Origin: a bacterium
Lineage (GTDB): Bacteria > Zhuqueibacterota > Zhuqueibacteria > Zhuqueibacterales > Zhuqueibacteraceae
Assembly: GCA_023150945.1 (NCBI GenBank)
Contig: JAKLJX010000004.1
Location: 186,001-250,000, forward strand
Reading direction: 5' to 3'
Length of the DNA stretch: 64,000 bases
The position numbers were made by a program, and so were the translations under genes. Below, piece after piece: positions 52,182-61,229 of this stretch; within the stretch, counting starts at the first letter, position 1, and every line of letters starts with the position of its first letter. The notes beneath the pieces are model-generated. The model was not told where the DNA came from and did no database searches. It saw nothing but the letters and a program-made list of their open reading frames with translations.

Positions 52182-52647
52182 CTGAGGAGGAAGGAAAACG
52201 ACTAAAGGAGGTAACGGATTCTGTTGTCACGTCACCAGGCTTGTCACGTTGCTGATTTCTTCTGCCCGGTGCGTCGATCCTTCTAACCGAGAATCGGGCA
52301 GATTTGTTCCCATCAAAATCTGTGACCCTGGAAACCTCTTCGAAATGGAAGGTTGAGGCGATGGATAAGGAAGTTTTGCAAGAGGGATGACGGAGCCACC
52401 GGGTAGGGCCCCGTCTGACAAGTCGAGTGGCATGGAATGAGCGGAGGGGAATCCCTCCGGCTGACCGGGTTGCCCCAGAAGTCTCGCCCTCCGCTCATCA
52501 TGGAGGCCCCCCAGCCTGCTAAAGCATGTGTGATGAAATTCCCCGGCCATCGCCCCTTCCCCAAAAGAAGAAAGGGGAATAATCTGATCATCCCCGGGTC
52601 GAATGTCAGACAATTCGCCCTTTCAACTCCCCGCAGAATCCCCATTC
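52146..52647 (-). ncRNA. candidate structured non-coding RNA with terminator
   Basis: On the minus strand a possible -10 (TATACT, 52654-52659) precedes a region whose two ends pair: 52634-52641 with 52216-52223 (eight perfect pairs, GGATTCTG/CAGAATCC). Inside are H1 (52596-52620), H2 (52574-52595), a perfect 12-bp helix 52437-52448 with 52487-52498, a hairpin 52443-52458 that excludes it, a two-part helix 52235-52247 with 52322-52331, and CTGCCCG/CGGGCAG (52262-52301). The last segment is pyrimidine-rich and single-stranded (ACCTCCTTT), then the terminator. No known RNA family (RNase P, tmRNA, SRP) fits. No frame is protein-like. The exact ends, strand and even existence of the transcript are inferred. 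Confidence 0.45.
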
Positions 52648-52712
52648 TTTATCAGTATAGTTGCTCGGGGAGGGTAGAAAATTTCACGTCATTTTGAAAA
52701 AAATTGAAATCT

Positions 52713-55700
52713 TTAGCGCGCCAGCACGACGTAACCGCTGGCAACATTGCTGCCCTTTTCCTGCAAGGAGTAGAGATAAACTCCCGGCAGCAATTCACGG
52801 CCGCGTTCATCACGGCCGTTCCAGTGCATGCGTTTCCCGCTGTGGCGGCTGTCGGTGAGCAGGGGGATGCCATTGGCATCGAAGATATGTAAGGTGGGGT
52901 TTTCAACATCCAAGCCGGAGAAGTCGAACTCAACCACGTCGTTGAAGCCATCGCCGTTGGGAGTGAAAGGATTGGGGCGAACCACCAGTTTGCCGGACAG
53001 AACCCGGGTTTCGGCGATTTGAATCAGCAATTGCTGCTGGTTGTTGGTTTCGTTGGCCTCCCGCAGCGCATCAGCCGGATCGCACACCAGGCTGAGCGTG
53101 TGGCTGCCCTTTTCCTGAAAGATGAAAGCAACCGGCAGATCAATGTCGCGGCCCGGTGACAAGCTGGCCAAAGTTGTATCCCGCCAGACTTGGCCGTCGG
53201 CCAGGAAGTGAATCTGAATCCCCGCTGCCGGGACGCGGGCCTCGAGCCTGACGCGGCCACGTACTTGGCCGGGTCGGCCCAGAGAAAACTCGCCGACCGG
53301 CACCAACTCGACCGCAATCAAGTCCGGCAAGGATTGGCCAACGGTGAAGAAGGAGGACACGACCGCGCGGTTGGGCGGAGTGGACATGTCCTCCGCCTGC
53401 ACCTCCAGCGCCACGCGCTCGCCCGGCTGAAATTCCTGAGCCGGTTGATAGTGCACGGCATAGGCATTGGCCGCACCCGAGATTTGCGGCGCAACGTTCG
53501 AACCATTCACCCGGAGTTGAATGGAGCTGCGCTCGACACCCGCCCCTTCATCCCGCACCAGAAACGAGATGCTGGTCGAGCCCGGCACCTCGGCGGCACC
53601 AGTGGCTGGTGTCAGGTCCGTAACAAATGGCGGGGAAATATCCTTCACGATTTCGAATGCAAACGTGTCAGGCGGCATGACATTGGGCGGCGCGGCCAAG
53701 TCCTGGGCATTCACCACCGCCGTTACTGTGGCATTGAAAGGCCAGGGAATTGGCGGCTGGTAGGTCAGCAGGAAATCGCCGGGCTGGCCAGTGATGGTTG
53801 ACGAAACCGCCTGGCCGTTAATGGTCAACTTCAGCGCATTACGATCAACGCCACTGCCGTTATCGACGACGTGCACTGAAACGCCGGCAGCAACCGGCAC
53901 GTTGGTGGCGCCGGGCGCCGGGCTTTGGCGCGTGGCATAGGGCGGTTCCAAATCGCGATCAAGCGCAATCACGAAGTAGTACGCGCGCGCCAGTTCGTTG
54001 GGCGTACTGGCCCGATCGCGGCCGCGGAGATGCACAAACACCGTGTCGCCCGGCCCGGGTTCCACCGGCATGCGATAGCGCAATTGGAATCCTCGCGGGA
54101 TTTCAGTGACGATGGGCGCAACGGCTTGCTGGTTGATCAACATAACGATGCCATCGCGCTCCACGCCGGTTAAATCATCCTCCAAACTGGCGCGAATCTC
54201 GATGTTGCCAGGCACATTGGTGGCGAAGGGCGCGGGAAACAGATCCATCAACCGCGGCGCCAATGAATCGCGAATGGTCGTGAACGAGTATTCCTCCGCC
54301 GGCGCGAGCGCGTTGGCGGGGAAAACCAAATCCCTGGCTGCCAGCCGCACGGTGACGGTTTGATTGTCACGAAACGCGCGGGCAGGAAGGTAGCGCAAAA
54401 AGTACTGCGCCGGCGTGCCGCTGATCTCGGGTTGCACTCTTACGCCATCGAGGCTCAGTACGATCGTAGTGCTGTCCACGCCGGAATCCACGTCGCGCAC
54501 CGAGAGACGAATGTCGGTGTCCATTGCAATGTTGCGGCTGTTGCGGCCGGGAATGCGTTCTGCGACAAACGGCGGCAAGGTATCCGGCCGCGTGCGAAAA
54601 GAGTAGGCCACGCTGTCGGCATTCGCGGGCCGGTTGCGGTCCGCCGCAACGACGCGCACGCGCACCGTATCGTTCAAGCGAAAAGGCGAGGCGGGTCGAT
54701 AGACCACGGCATAGGTCCGCGGCGAACCCGTAATCACCGGCGTGACCGCGACGCCGTTCACCTGCATGCGAATGCTGGCCGAATCGACCCCGGCGAGTTC
54801 ATCCACAATCTGCAACTCGATGGCGGTGTGCGGCGGCACTTCGGTGGCCTCGGGCGCGGGATTGAAGTTGATGAACGTGGGCGCGCTGACATCCAGCGGC
54901 GGAGCCGCAGCAATGCTCACCTGCACCGTGTCGCTGTGAATCAACCCGCCACTTTGACCTGTTAGGATGAGGCGATAGTTTCCCGCAATCAAATCGCGAC
55001 TCGTGCGCAGGGTGAGCGCAGAACGCTGGCCGGGCAAGATCCGGGCGGGCGCCAGGCTTCCGGTCATGCCCGGAATGGCGGGCGCAAAGGAAAGAGCAAC
55101 CTCCTGATTGAAGCCGGCGAGCGCAGTGATCGCGACTTCAAAAGCCGTGGAATCTCCGGCGGTGAGGGCGCGATCTCGCGGCTGAACCGCAATCTGGAAA
55201 TCAGGCACTGGCGCGGGAGCAACCTGCAAGCGCACCTCGTCACTGCGAGTCAAGCCTCCGCCCTTGCCCGTCACAAAGATGGGATATTCTCCAGCAATCA
55301 AGTCGCGATTGGTGCTCAGCGTGAAGGTGGACGTTTGCCCGGGAAAAATCCTTTCGGGCATAAAGCGACCCTCAATGCCAGGAATAATGGGCGAGAAAGA
55401 AAGCTCGACTTGCTGGTTGAAACCATCGAAGGCATTGATTGAGACTTGGAAATTAGCCGTCTCTCCGGCCGTGAGAGAGCGAATCGAAGGTGCCGCCACT
55501 ACTTCGAAGTCCGGGATGGGGACTGCACAACTGGGGATGAAGATCGAGTCAGTTATTGTCTTCGTAATTTGTGGCAGCGCGGAGACCTGTACCGTCAGAT
55601 TCAACGTGGTATCAGCCGGCGGACATTGCGCCAAAACCTTCCACGAGGCTGTGCCGTTCTGAGCTGGGCCTAAGGTGGGATTCGCGAGCAGTTTGGTAGC

Positions 55701-56783
55701 TTGTTCATCAAAGGCCAGCATCAAGCCGGGCGGCAGAAGCAGCGTGGCCTGTACTGCACTCACGGTTTGACTCAGGCGATTATTGACCAGCAAATTGACT
55801 TCGAAGGGGTTGGGCGAAAGTGCACCGCCAATCGCGCTCAGACTGCTGGCGGCAGCCAGGTGCAGGGTCAATGGCGCACCAACGTTGCTGGCGACATCTC
55901 CGATGCCATAGTAGGTGGCAATGACGCGGCGCTCTCCGGATTGGAGATACTGCTCATCCCAGCGCAGGAGCACGGCGCTGTCGTCGTACACGGTGTCAAC
56001 CGGCGTGTATTCCCACGCCACGTTCTTCAGGCGGGAATGAATTCCAATGATGAAGAGATTCGGCTGCACGGCACCGTTGCCGTTCAGCGTGCCTTGGGCG
56101 ACCAATCCCAGCGTATCTCCCGGCCCACGCGTCGTCTCGAAAGCTTGGAAAAATTCTGGAATGGCAGGGGCGGTGTAGATGGTCTCTTTGCGGCTATAGC
56201 CGAAGCGGGTAAGGATGGACGCCGCGTCATTGCTCGCAACTTGAGTATCGAGGTGGAGGAGCACGCCGACGAGATGGGGAAGAGGGGAGTTGTTGACGAT
56301 TTCATATTCAATGAAGATGGCGCCGGTGGTGCGGCTGAATTGCACTGGCGTCAGGCGCTGCGTAATCCTTACGTCACCGGCGGCGTATTCACATCGAATC
56401 GAGCCGCCTGTGCGTTGCGGCAGAGCTGCCACTGCCAAAGGCTCGGCGCCACTATTGTAGGGGATGTTGCTATGAGTTTTGCCGTCGACCCGAACGTTCA
56501 GGTGGGAGCTGTAAGAAGATTCGCCGAAGCCGAAGAGCAAACGCTTGGTGGGCGTACCGATCGTGAAAGCGCCGGCCACGGTAATTTCCCAGGGGCGGTT
56601 CTTGTTCGTGTCGCTTGCCGCCAGAACCTGCACCGTCACCAAGCCATTGCCCAGCAGCAGGGAATCAGCGGTGAGGAGGGGCGCGCCTTTCGCGCGCAGC
56701 GCGAACAGATTGCCCTGCGCCCAAACTGGCACGCCGCACAGCAGTCCGCCAACCAACAGAGTGCGCAACGCATGTTGAAACAC
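52713..56783 (-). CDS. giant exported Ig-like protein with gliding-motility-type C-terminal domain
   Basis: About 1356 residues. Signal peptide (LRTLLVGGLLCGVPVWAQ), an N-terminal beta domain, two tandem repeats of about 95 residues (PDFEVVAAPSIRSLTAGETANFQVSIN and PDFQIAVQPRDRALTAGDSTAFEVAIT), then six cadherin- or Big-like repeats (DELAGVDSASIRMQVNG, DVDSGVDSTTIVLSLDG, DDLTGVERDGIVMLINQ, DNGSGVDRNALKLTING, DEGAGVERSSIQLRVNG), a CARDB-like domain (PDLIAVELVPVGEF) and a C-terminal type IX/gliding-motility-associated domain (RPNPFTPNGDGFNDVVEFDFSGL). AGGAGG is best spaced for GTG 56783; GTG 56786, ATG 56831 and TTG 56846 are upstream alternatives. An adhesin-like surface role is likely. Confidence 0.9.
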   Translation of the reverse strand: MFQHALRTLLVGGLLCGVPVWAQGNLFALRAKGAPLLTADSLLLGNGLVTVQVLAASDTNKNRPWEITVAGAFTIGTPTKRLLFGFGESSYSSHLNVRVDGKTHSNIPYNSGAEPLAVAALPQRTGGSIRCEYAAGDVRITQRLTPVQFSRTTGAIFIEYEIVNNSPLPHLVGVLLHLDTQVASNDAASILTRFGYSRKETIYTAPAIPEFFQAFETTRGPGDTLGLVAQGTLNGNGAVQPNLFIIGIHSRLKNVAWEYTPVDTVYDDSAVLLRWDEQYLQSGERRVIATYYGIGDVASNVGAPLTLHLAAASSLSAIGGALSPNPFEVNLLVNNRLSQTVSAVQATLLLPPGLMLAFDEQATKLLANPTLGPAQNGTASWKVLAQCPPADTTLNLTVQVSALPQITKTITDSIFIPSCAVPIPDFEVVAAPSIRSLTAGETANFQVSINAFDGFNQQVELSFSPIIPGIEGRFMPERIFPGQTSTFTLSTNRDLIAGEYPIFVTGKGGGLTRSDEVRLQVAPAPVPDFQIAVQPRDRALTAGDSTAFEVAITALAGFNQEVALSFAPAIPGMTGSLAPARILPGQRSALTLRTSRDLIAGNYRLILTGQSGGLIHSDTVQVSIAAAPPLDVSAPTFINFNPAPEATEVPPHTAIELQIVDELAGVDSASIRMQVNGVAVTPVITGSPRTYAVVYRPASPFRLNDTVRVRVVAADRNRPANADSVAYSFRTRPDTLPPFVAERIPGRNSRNIAMDTDIRLSVRDVDSGVDSTTIVLSLDGVRVQPEISGTPAQYFLRYLPARAFRDNQTVTVRLAARDLVFPANALAPAEEYSFTTIRDSLAPRLMDLFPAPFATNVPGNIEIRASLEDDLTGVERDGIVMLINQQAVAPIVTEIPRGFQLRYRMPVEPGPGDTVFVHLRGRDRASTPNELARAYYFVIALDRDLEPPYATRQSPAPGATNVPVAAGVSVHVVDNGSGVDRNALKLTINGQAVSSTITGQPGDFLLTYQPPIPWPFNATVTAVVNAQDLAAPPNVMPPDTFAFEIVKDISPPFVTDLTPATGAAEVPGSTSISFLVRDEGAGVERSSIQLRVNGSNVAPQISGAANAYAVHYQPAQEFQPGERVALEVQAEDMSTPPNRAVVSSFFTVGQSLPDLIAVELVPVGEFSLGRPGQVRGRVRLEARVPAAGIQIHFLADGQVWRDTTLASLSPGRDIDLPVAFIFQEKGSHTLSLVCDPADALREANETNNQQQLLIQIAETRVLSGKLVVRPNPFTPNGDGFNDVVEFDFSGLDVENPTLHIFDANGIPLLTDSRHSGKRMHWNGRDERGRELLPGVYLYSLQEKGSNVASGYVVLAR

Positions 56784-56958
56784 CACCCGCTCCTCCTTGC
56801 TGAGCCACGAACCTGTCGCGTTGTGAAGCATGTTGGCGTTTCTCAACGCGGGGCAATGTACGCTCCCAGGGCTAGCAAGTCAAGCGGAAATCCGGCAGCG
56901 AGAAGGGGGTGGTGAGGTGTGAGCGAGGGAAAACCAGTGTCCGTTGCGAAATCGCGAG

Positions 56959-57074
56959 CGTCTGAGGCCATGTTCCCGCAACGGCTTGGCCGTTGCCTCA
57001 AACTCCTCAGCGTTCCCACGACACCCGAAGTTTTGGAAACCACGGCTCAGCCGAGGTGGGAACATGCTCAGACG
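56959..57074. repeat. long inverted-repeat element enclosing a hairpin
   Basis: CGTCTGAG (56959-56966) and CATGTTCCC (56969-56977) are complementary to CTCAGACG (57067-57074) and GGGAACATG (57058-57066): 17 pairs with a two-base bulge. The loop contains a perfect 8-bp hairpin (56978-56996) whose sequence recurs at 50043-50061. It lies just past the bactofilin stop. Confidence 0.75.
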
Positions 57075-57082
57075 GACACCAA

Positions 57083-57694
57083 CTAACGACGGCTGGCGGC
57101 GCTGCGGCTGAATTCACCAGCTCTGGCCGGCTCGGCACTGTTTTGGCCGTGTGCCAAAGCCTTGACGCCACCGTCTTCACTCATCGAGCAATTGCCGTCA
57201 AAGCGCGCACCATCATTGACCATCAGCTTGGCAGTCTTGACGTCGCCTTTCAATACGGCGCGACTCTCCAGCACCACTTTGCCGCTGGCAAAAATTTGCC
57301 CATTCACCAAGCCGCCGATAACGGCGTTCTTGGTGCGGACTTCGCCGCGGACTTCGCCGTCTTTACCCACCACCAACGCATCCGTGGTGAGGATGTGACC
57401 GGTCACGCGGCCATCCAGGCGCATGCTGTTTTGCACTTTGATGGTGCCGTCGATCACCGTACCCTTGCCGATGATGGTGTTTAAATCTCCTGATCTGCCA
57501 GTATCTTCCATGACGTTCTTCGGGGGTTGTGGAGTTGGGGTTCGCGGCGACACGGGTTTGGGATTGAGTGGTGCCGGCCGGCTGGCAAGATGCGGCGTCT
57601 CAAAATCCCGCAGGTCTCGCCGGTGGCTGGTCTCAGGCGGAGGCTCGCTAGCAGCGGAATCGCCGAAGAGCCTGCGCAAGAATGAAAATTTCAT
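57083..57694 (-). CDS. bactofilin
   Basis: A 203-residue bactofilin: an N-terminal basic and Pro-rich tail (PPPETSHRRDLR, PLNPKPVSPRTPTPQPPKN) and a DUF583 right-handed beta-helix core, DLNTIIGKGTVIDGTIKVQNSMRLDGRVTGHILTTDALVVGKDGEVRGEV and AVIGGLVNGQIFASGKVVLES. Bactofilins polymerise into cytoskeletal filaments and scaffold cell-shape or envelope enzymes. It is 12 bp downstream of a second bactofilin gene, and the pair is likely one operon and may co-polymerise. GAGGAAACC precedes ATG 57694. Confidence 0.93.
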   Translation of the reverse strand: MKFSFLRRLFGDSAASEPPPETSHRRDLRDFETPHLASRPAPLNPKPVSPRTPTPQPPKNVMEDTGRSGDLNTIIGKGTVIDGTIKVQNSMRLDGRVTGHILTTDALVVGKDGEVRGEVRTKNAVIGGLVNGQIFASGKVVLESRAVLKGDVKTAKLMVNDGARFDGNCSMSEDGGVKALAHGQNSAEPARAGEFSRSAASRR

Positions 57695-57706
57695 GGCGTG
57701 GTTTCC

Positions 57707-58168
57707 TCATCGTCCGGCAGCCGCTTCGTGCCGCGACAGTACTTCCATGTTCATCGCACTGGGGCGATTGCCGCGGCTGGAATTTTCAGGCAGGGAGGCC
57801 GCTTTGTCGTCGTCGCTCATCGAGCATCTGCCCTCGAAAACTGCGCCTTCGTCAATGACCAGCCGGGAAGTCTTCACTTCACCATGTACAACCGATTTGG
57901 CCTCCAGTACGACCTTGCCGCTTGCCAGGATGCGATTGCGCACCCGGCCGCCGATGATGGCATTGCGCACACGCACTTCCCCATCGATTTCCCCTTCTTT
58001 TCCGACGATCAATGCATCACTCACTTGCACATTGCCGATCACCTTGCCATCCACTCGCAAGCTGCTTTGCACGGTGAGGGTTCCTTCAAAAACTGAGCCA
58101 CGCCCGATAATCGTATTCAGTTCACCACCGCTGCGTTCGGCTTCAGCATTGTCCTTTCTTGTCAACAT
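57707..58168 (-). CDS. bactofilin (second copy)
   Basis: A 153-residue bactofilin with a shorter N-terminal tail. The core ELNTIIGRGSVFEGTLTVQSSLRVDGKVIGNVQVSDALIVGKEGEIDGEVRVRNAIIGGRVRNRILASGKVVLEAKSVVHG parallels the neighbouring gene across almost the whole beta-helix, indicating local duplication followed by divergence. Its C-terminal tail (SLPENSSRGNRPSAMNMEVL) is unrelated. ATG 58168 has AAGGAGCC at good spacing, so the longer frame from 58198 is not used. Confidence 0.93.
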   Translation of the reverse strand: MLTRKDNAEAERSGGELNTIIGRGSVFEGTLTVQSSLRVDGKVIGNVQVSDALIVGKEGEIDGEVRVRNAIIGGRVRNRILASGKVVLEAKSVVHGEVKTSRLVIDEGAVFEGRCSMSDDDKAASLPENSSRGNRPSAMNMEVLSRHEAAAGR

Positions 58169-58336
58169 AGCAGGCTCCTTTGTTCGATTGATGACCATGA
58201 TAATTACCCACGAGGAAAGAGAAGTGAAGAAAGAGGCAACACAAAAAAGCTGGCCGCCAATTCAGCCGCAGCGTTGCTTTCCTGTGGTCGGAACGTCTTG
58301 GTCCGCATGACTCGCACAATACAGGTCGAAGGCGCG

Positions 58337-60073
58337 CTAAGGGGTGAGGCCGGGTTGCTGCTGTCCTTGAAATTTCTGCGCCAGCGCCAAGGTGGCACCG
58401 ATGAGCACGGCCAGCAAGATCGAATATGCTGCGACACTGCCCAGGTCGAAATCGCGCAGCTCGGAAAAGATGGCCACAGAGAGTGGCCGGTTGGAGGGCG
58501 TGAACAGCAGAATGGAGGAGACGAACTCGCCGAGCGCGATCACGAATGCCGTAACCGTCCCGGTGATGACGCCGGGCAGAATCAGCGGCAGCGTGACGCG
58601 GCGAAATGCCGTCCAGCCGCCGGCGCCCAGATTTTTGGCCGCCTCATCGAGTGCGGGATCCAGTTGCGCGTGCGCGGCGGCCGTGGCCCGAAATTGAATG
58701 GGCAAATGGCGAACAAAATAGGCCAGCACCATAATGGCAGAAGTTCCGACCAGCGTGTGGCCGGCGGTGAACCAATGCGGGGTGATGAACGCCACGATCA
58801 AGGCCATTGCGATCACCGTGCCCGGCACCGCCCAGGGCAGCATCACGCTGATCTCCAGCAGTCCGGCCGTGCCGGGCGGTAGGCGTTTGCCACGGTGGGC
58901 GACCAGCACGGCGGCCAGCGCCATGACTGTGCCTAGAGCCGTGGCCGTGGCTGACATCCAAAGACTGTTCATCCAGGGTTCCGCAGTCTTGCGGCTGCGA
59001 AACAGCTCGAGAAAGTTCTCGGTGGTGAAGGTGTCCGGCAGAATCGCCGAAGTCCACGTGCCGTTCTTTACGAAGGCCATGAGCAAAAGTGTGAGCTGCG
59101 GCAGCATCAACAAAAGGGTAATGACACTCCCGGCGACGGTCAAAGCGAGTTTCTGCCAGCGGCCGGTCAGCACTCTCGCGGGCGCGGCCACGCCCTTGCT
59201 GCCGCGGCCCAGGGCGTGGCGATTGCCGTACCAACGCAGAATAAAGACGAACACGATCGAGATGCTTGCCAGCACCACCGACTGCGCCATCGCGAGCGGC
59301 AGGTCGCCCTTGAGTTTGGCATTGTAGATTTCAAGTGACAAAAAGCGCCAATCATCGCGGAAAAGATAGGGCGCGGTGAAGCTCGCCATGGAATTCATGA
59401 ACACCAGCATGGCCGCGCCGATCAAGGCAGGCCGCAACTGCGGCAGGATGACGCCAAACCACAACCGCCAGCGGCTCGCGCCCAATCCCAGCGCAGCTTC
59501 TTCCAGTGCATGATCCAGGCCGGCCAGCGCGTTGCGGGTCAACAAATAGAAGAACACGTAGAAGCTGTAGGTGTGCACCAGCAGAATGGCAGGCACGCCG
59601 CGCATGACCAACGGCGGTGAGGCGGTGGCAAGCAAATGCTGCAGCGCGCGCGGTACGATACCGGTTTCATCCATGAGAATGAAGAAGGCGATGACGCCGA
59701 CCAGCGGCGGCAGCAGCATCGGCAGTGTCGCGAGTACGCCAAACAGCTTTTGTCCGGGGAATCGAAAGCGCGTAAACAGCACCGCCAGCGGCACGCCCAC
59801 CAATGCGCTCAGCAGGACGCTCAGCAGTGAAATCTTCAAACTACCGGACAAGGCCTGCAAACTCTCGGGCGAGCGCAGGCTGAAAAAGCGCGCAAAGTGG
59901 ACGAATGAGAAACCCTTACTACCGGTCTGGGGATCGACCGTCCGCAGGCTTTCGAGCAGCATCGTGCTCAGCGGAAAATAAATCGCGAGCGCCAACACCG
60001 CGAGCAGCGCCGCCACTGCGGCGAACGTGAAGGGATGTCGCTTGAGCAAAGTGCGGGAGATTTTGAATTGCAC
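58337..60073 (-). CDS. iron/phosphonate-type ABC permease, fused double-domain
   Basis: A 578-residue inner-membrane permease with about twelve transmembrane helices in two BPD_transp_1 halves: first half EEAALGLGASRWRLWFGVILPQLRPALIGAA, second half DEAAKNLGAGGWTAFRRVTLPLILPGVITGT, each with its EAA loop for contact with an ATPase. This one-chain layout is typical of FbpB/AfuB-like Fe(III) importers and of some thiamine or phosphonate systems. It starts at GTG 60073, 57 bp after the ATPase gene, and closes the operon. Substrate is inferred from the binding protein. Confidence 0.93.
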   Translation of the reverse strand: MQFKISRTLLKRHPFTFAAVAALLAVLALAIYFPLSTMLLESLRTVDPQTGSKGFSFVHFARFFSLRSPESLQALSGSLKISLLSVLLSALVGVPLAVLFTRFRFPGQKLFGVLATLPMLLPPLVGVIAFFILMDETGIVPRALQHLLATASPPLVMRGVPAILLVHTYSFYVFFYLLTRNALAGLDHALEEAALGLGASRWRLWFGVILPQLRPALIGAAMLVFMNSMASFTAPYLFRDDWRFLSLEIYNAKLKGDLPLAMAQSVVLASISIVFVFILRWYGNRHALGRGSKGVAAPARVLTGRWQKLALTVAGSVITLLLMLPQLTLLLMAFVKNGTWTSAILPDTFTTENFLELFRSRKTAEPWMNSLWMSATATALGTVMALAAVLVAHRGKRLPPGTAGLLEISVMLPWAVPGTVIAMALIVAFITPHWFTAGHTLVGTSAIMVLAYFVRHLPIQFRATAAAHAQLDPALDEAAKNLGAGGWTAFRRVTLPLILPGVITGTVTAFVIALGEFVSSILLFTPSNRPLSVAIFSELRDFDLGSVAAYSILLAVLIGATLALAQKFQGQQQPGLTP

Positions 60074-60130
60074 AATTCGAATGGACCGGCGTTGCCAGCA
60101 TCAGGGCACCGGCGTGGTCAAGCCGGCGCG

Positions 60131-61228
60131 TCAGCCTGCAAACAAGCGCAAATGCCGGCGCGGAATCCGCAAATTGACTTTTTTACGATCGGCTTCAACC
60201 CAGGCTTGCGGCCCGAGCAAAGCGTGTTTGACTTCATCGGAAATGCGCGCGCTGCAAAGTCCGCCGTCAACGGTGAGCTGCGCCAGCCAGTGCGTGCCGG
60301 CGTACTCGAGGCTGTGCCACTGGCCCTCGATCAGCACCTCCTCGCCGGCGGACGCATCGGTTTCTCCCAGCGTCACATGTTCCGGCCGGAAGGCCAGTTG
60401 CACTTCGGCGGCCGCGGGCAATGTCTCCGGCGCGCCGGAGAATTGCACCTGCCATGATGCGCCTTTGATGGTGAAGCCGGCTCCTACTGAACGATCGACG
60501 CGGCCGCTGAGCACATTGGTCGCGCCGATGAAATTCATCACGAACAAATTCGCCGGGTCTTTGTAGATTTGTTCCGGCGTACCCACCTGCTGCAAGACAC
60601 CGTGATTGAGAATGGCGAGGCGATCGGACAGCGCCAGCGCCTCTTCCTGATCGTGAGTGACATAGATGGTGGTAATCCCCAGGCGGCGCTGCAGGCGCTT
60701 CAACTCGCTGCGGGTGGTGTAGCGCAGCTTGGCATCGAGATTCGAGAGCGGCTCATCCAGCAGCAAGATTGCGGGTTTGATGGCGAGCGCGCGCGCCAGC
60801 GCCACGCGCTGTTGCTGCCCGCCGGAAAGCTGGGTGACCGGCCGCTGGGCCAGCTCATTCATTGCCACGAGCTGCAGCGCCTCGTGCACATGCGCCGCGA
60901 TTTCGGATTCAGGTCGTTTGCGCGCGCGCAGGCCGAACGCGACGTTTTCAAAAACCGTGAGGTGGGGAAACAGGGCATAGCTCTGGAAGACCATGCCGGT
61001 GTTACGCTGATTCGGCCGTTTGGCGGTGACTTCTTCGTCATTGAAGAGTATCCGGCCGCGTTCCGGCGTTTCAAATCCCGCGATCATGCGCAGCGTCGTG
61101 GTTTTGCCGCAGCCGCTCGGCCCGAGCAGGCTGAAGAACTCACCTTCGGCGATGTCCAGATGAAGTTCTGCCACGGCCGCGACTGCGCCGAACGATTTCT
61201 CAATCCCTGCCAGCCGAACGCGCGCCAT
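60131..61228 (-). CDS. ABC importer ATPase, FbpC/PotA type
   Basis: A 365-residue ATPase. Walker [10 protein letters not shown] (about residue 38), Q-loop VFQSYALFPHLTVFENVAFG, signature LSGGQQQR, Walker B ILLLDEP with SNLDAKLR, switch His in YVTHDQEEA, and a TOBE_2 domain (RPEHVTLGETDASAG). FbpC-type iron and PotA-type polyamine ATPases share this form; the context favours iron or phosphonate. ATG 61228 has GAGGAAAG upstream and lies next to the stop of the binding-protein gene (61230). Confidence 0.93.
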   Translation of the reverse strand: MARVRLAGIEKSFGAVAAVAELHLDIAEGEFFSLLGPSGCGKTTTLRMIAGFETPERGRILFNDEEVTAKRPNQRNTGMVFQSYALFPHLTVFENVAFGLRARKRPESEIAAHVHEALQLVAMNELAQRPVTQLSGGQQQRVALARALAIKPAILLLDEPLSNLDAKLRYTTRSELKRLQRRLGITTIYVTHDQEEALALSDRLAILNHGVLQQVGTPEQIYKDPANLFVMNFIGATNVLSGRVDRSVGAGFTIKGASWQVQFSGAPETLPAAAEVQLAFRPEHVTLGETDASAGEEVLIEGQWHSLEYAGTHWLAQLTVDGGLCSARISDEVKHALLGPQAWVEADRKKVNLRIPRRHLRLFAG

Positions 61229-61229
61229 G

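Noticed and set aside
52204-52286. Plus-strand Shine-Dalgarno AAAGGAGGT with a short ORF
   Set aside because: The best start codons are ATT or CTG and the frame gives only about 22 codons. Hairpin polarity places the T-run on the minus strand, so I read this as the complement of a pyrimidine tail.
52146-52647. tmRNA, RNase P RNA or SRP RNA
   Set aside because: I compared the sequence by eye. A GCTTTAGCA stretch resembles a tmRNA tag but no stop codon follows and no CCA-type 3' end exists. The RNase P consensus GAGGAAAGTCC is absent. The SRP GGAAGG motif is not in the right place.
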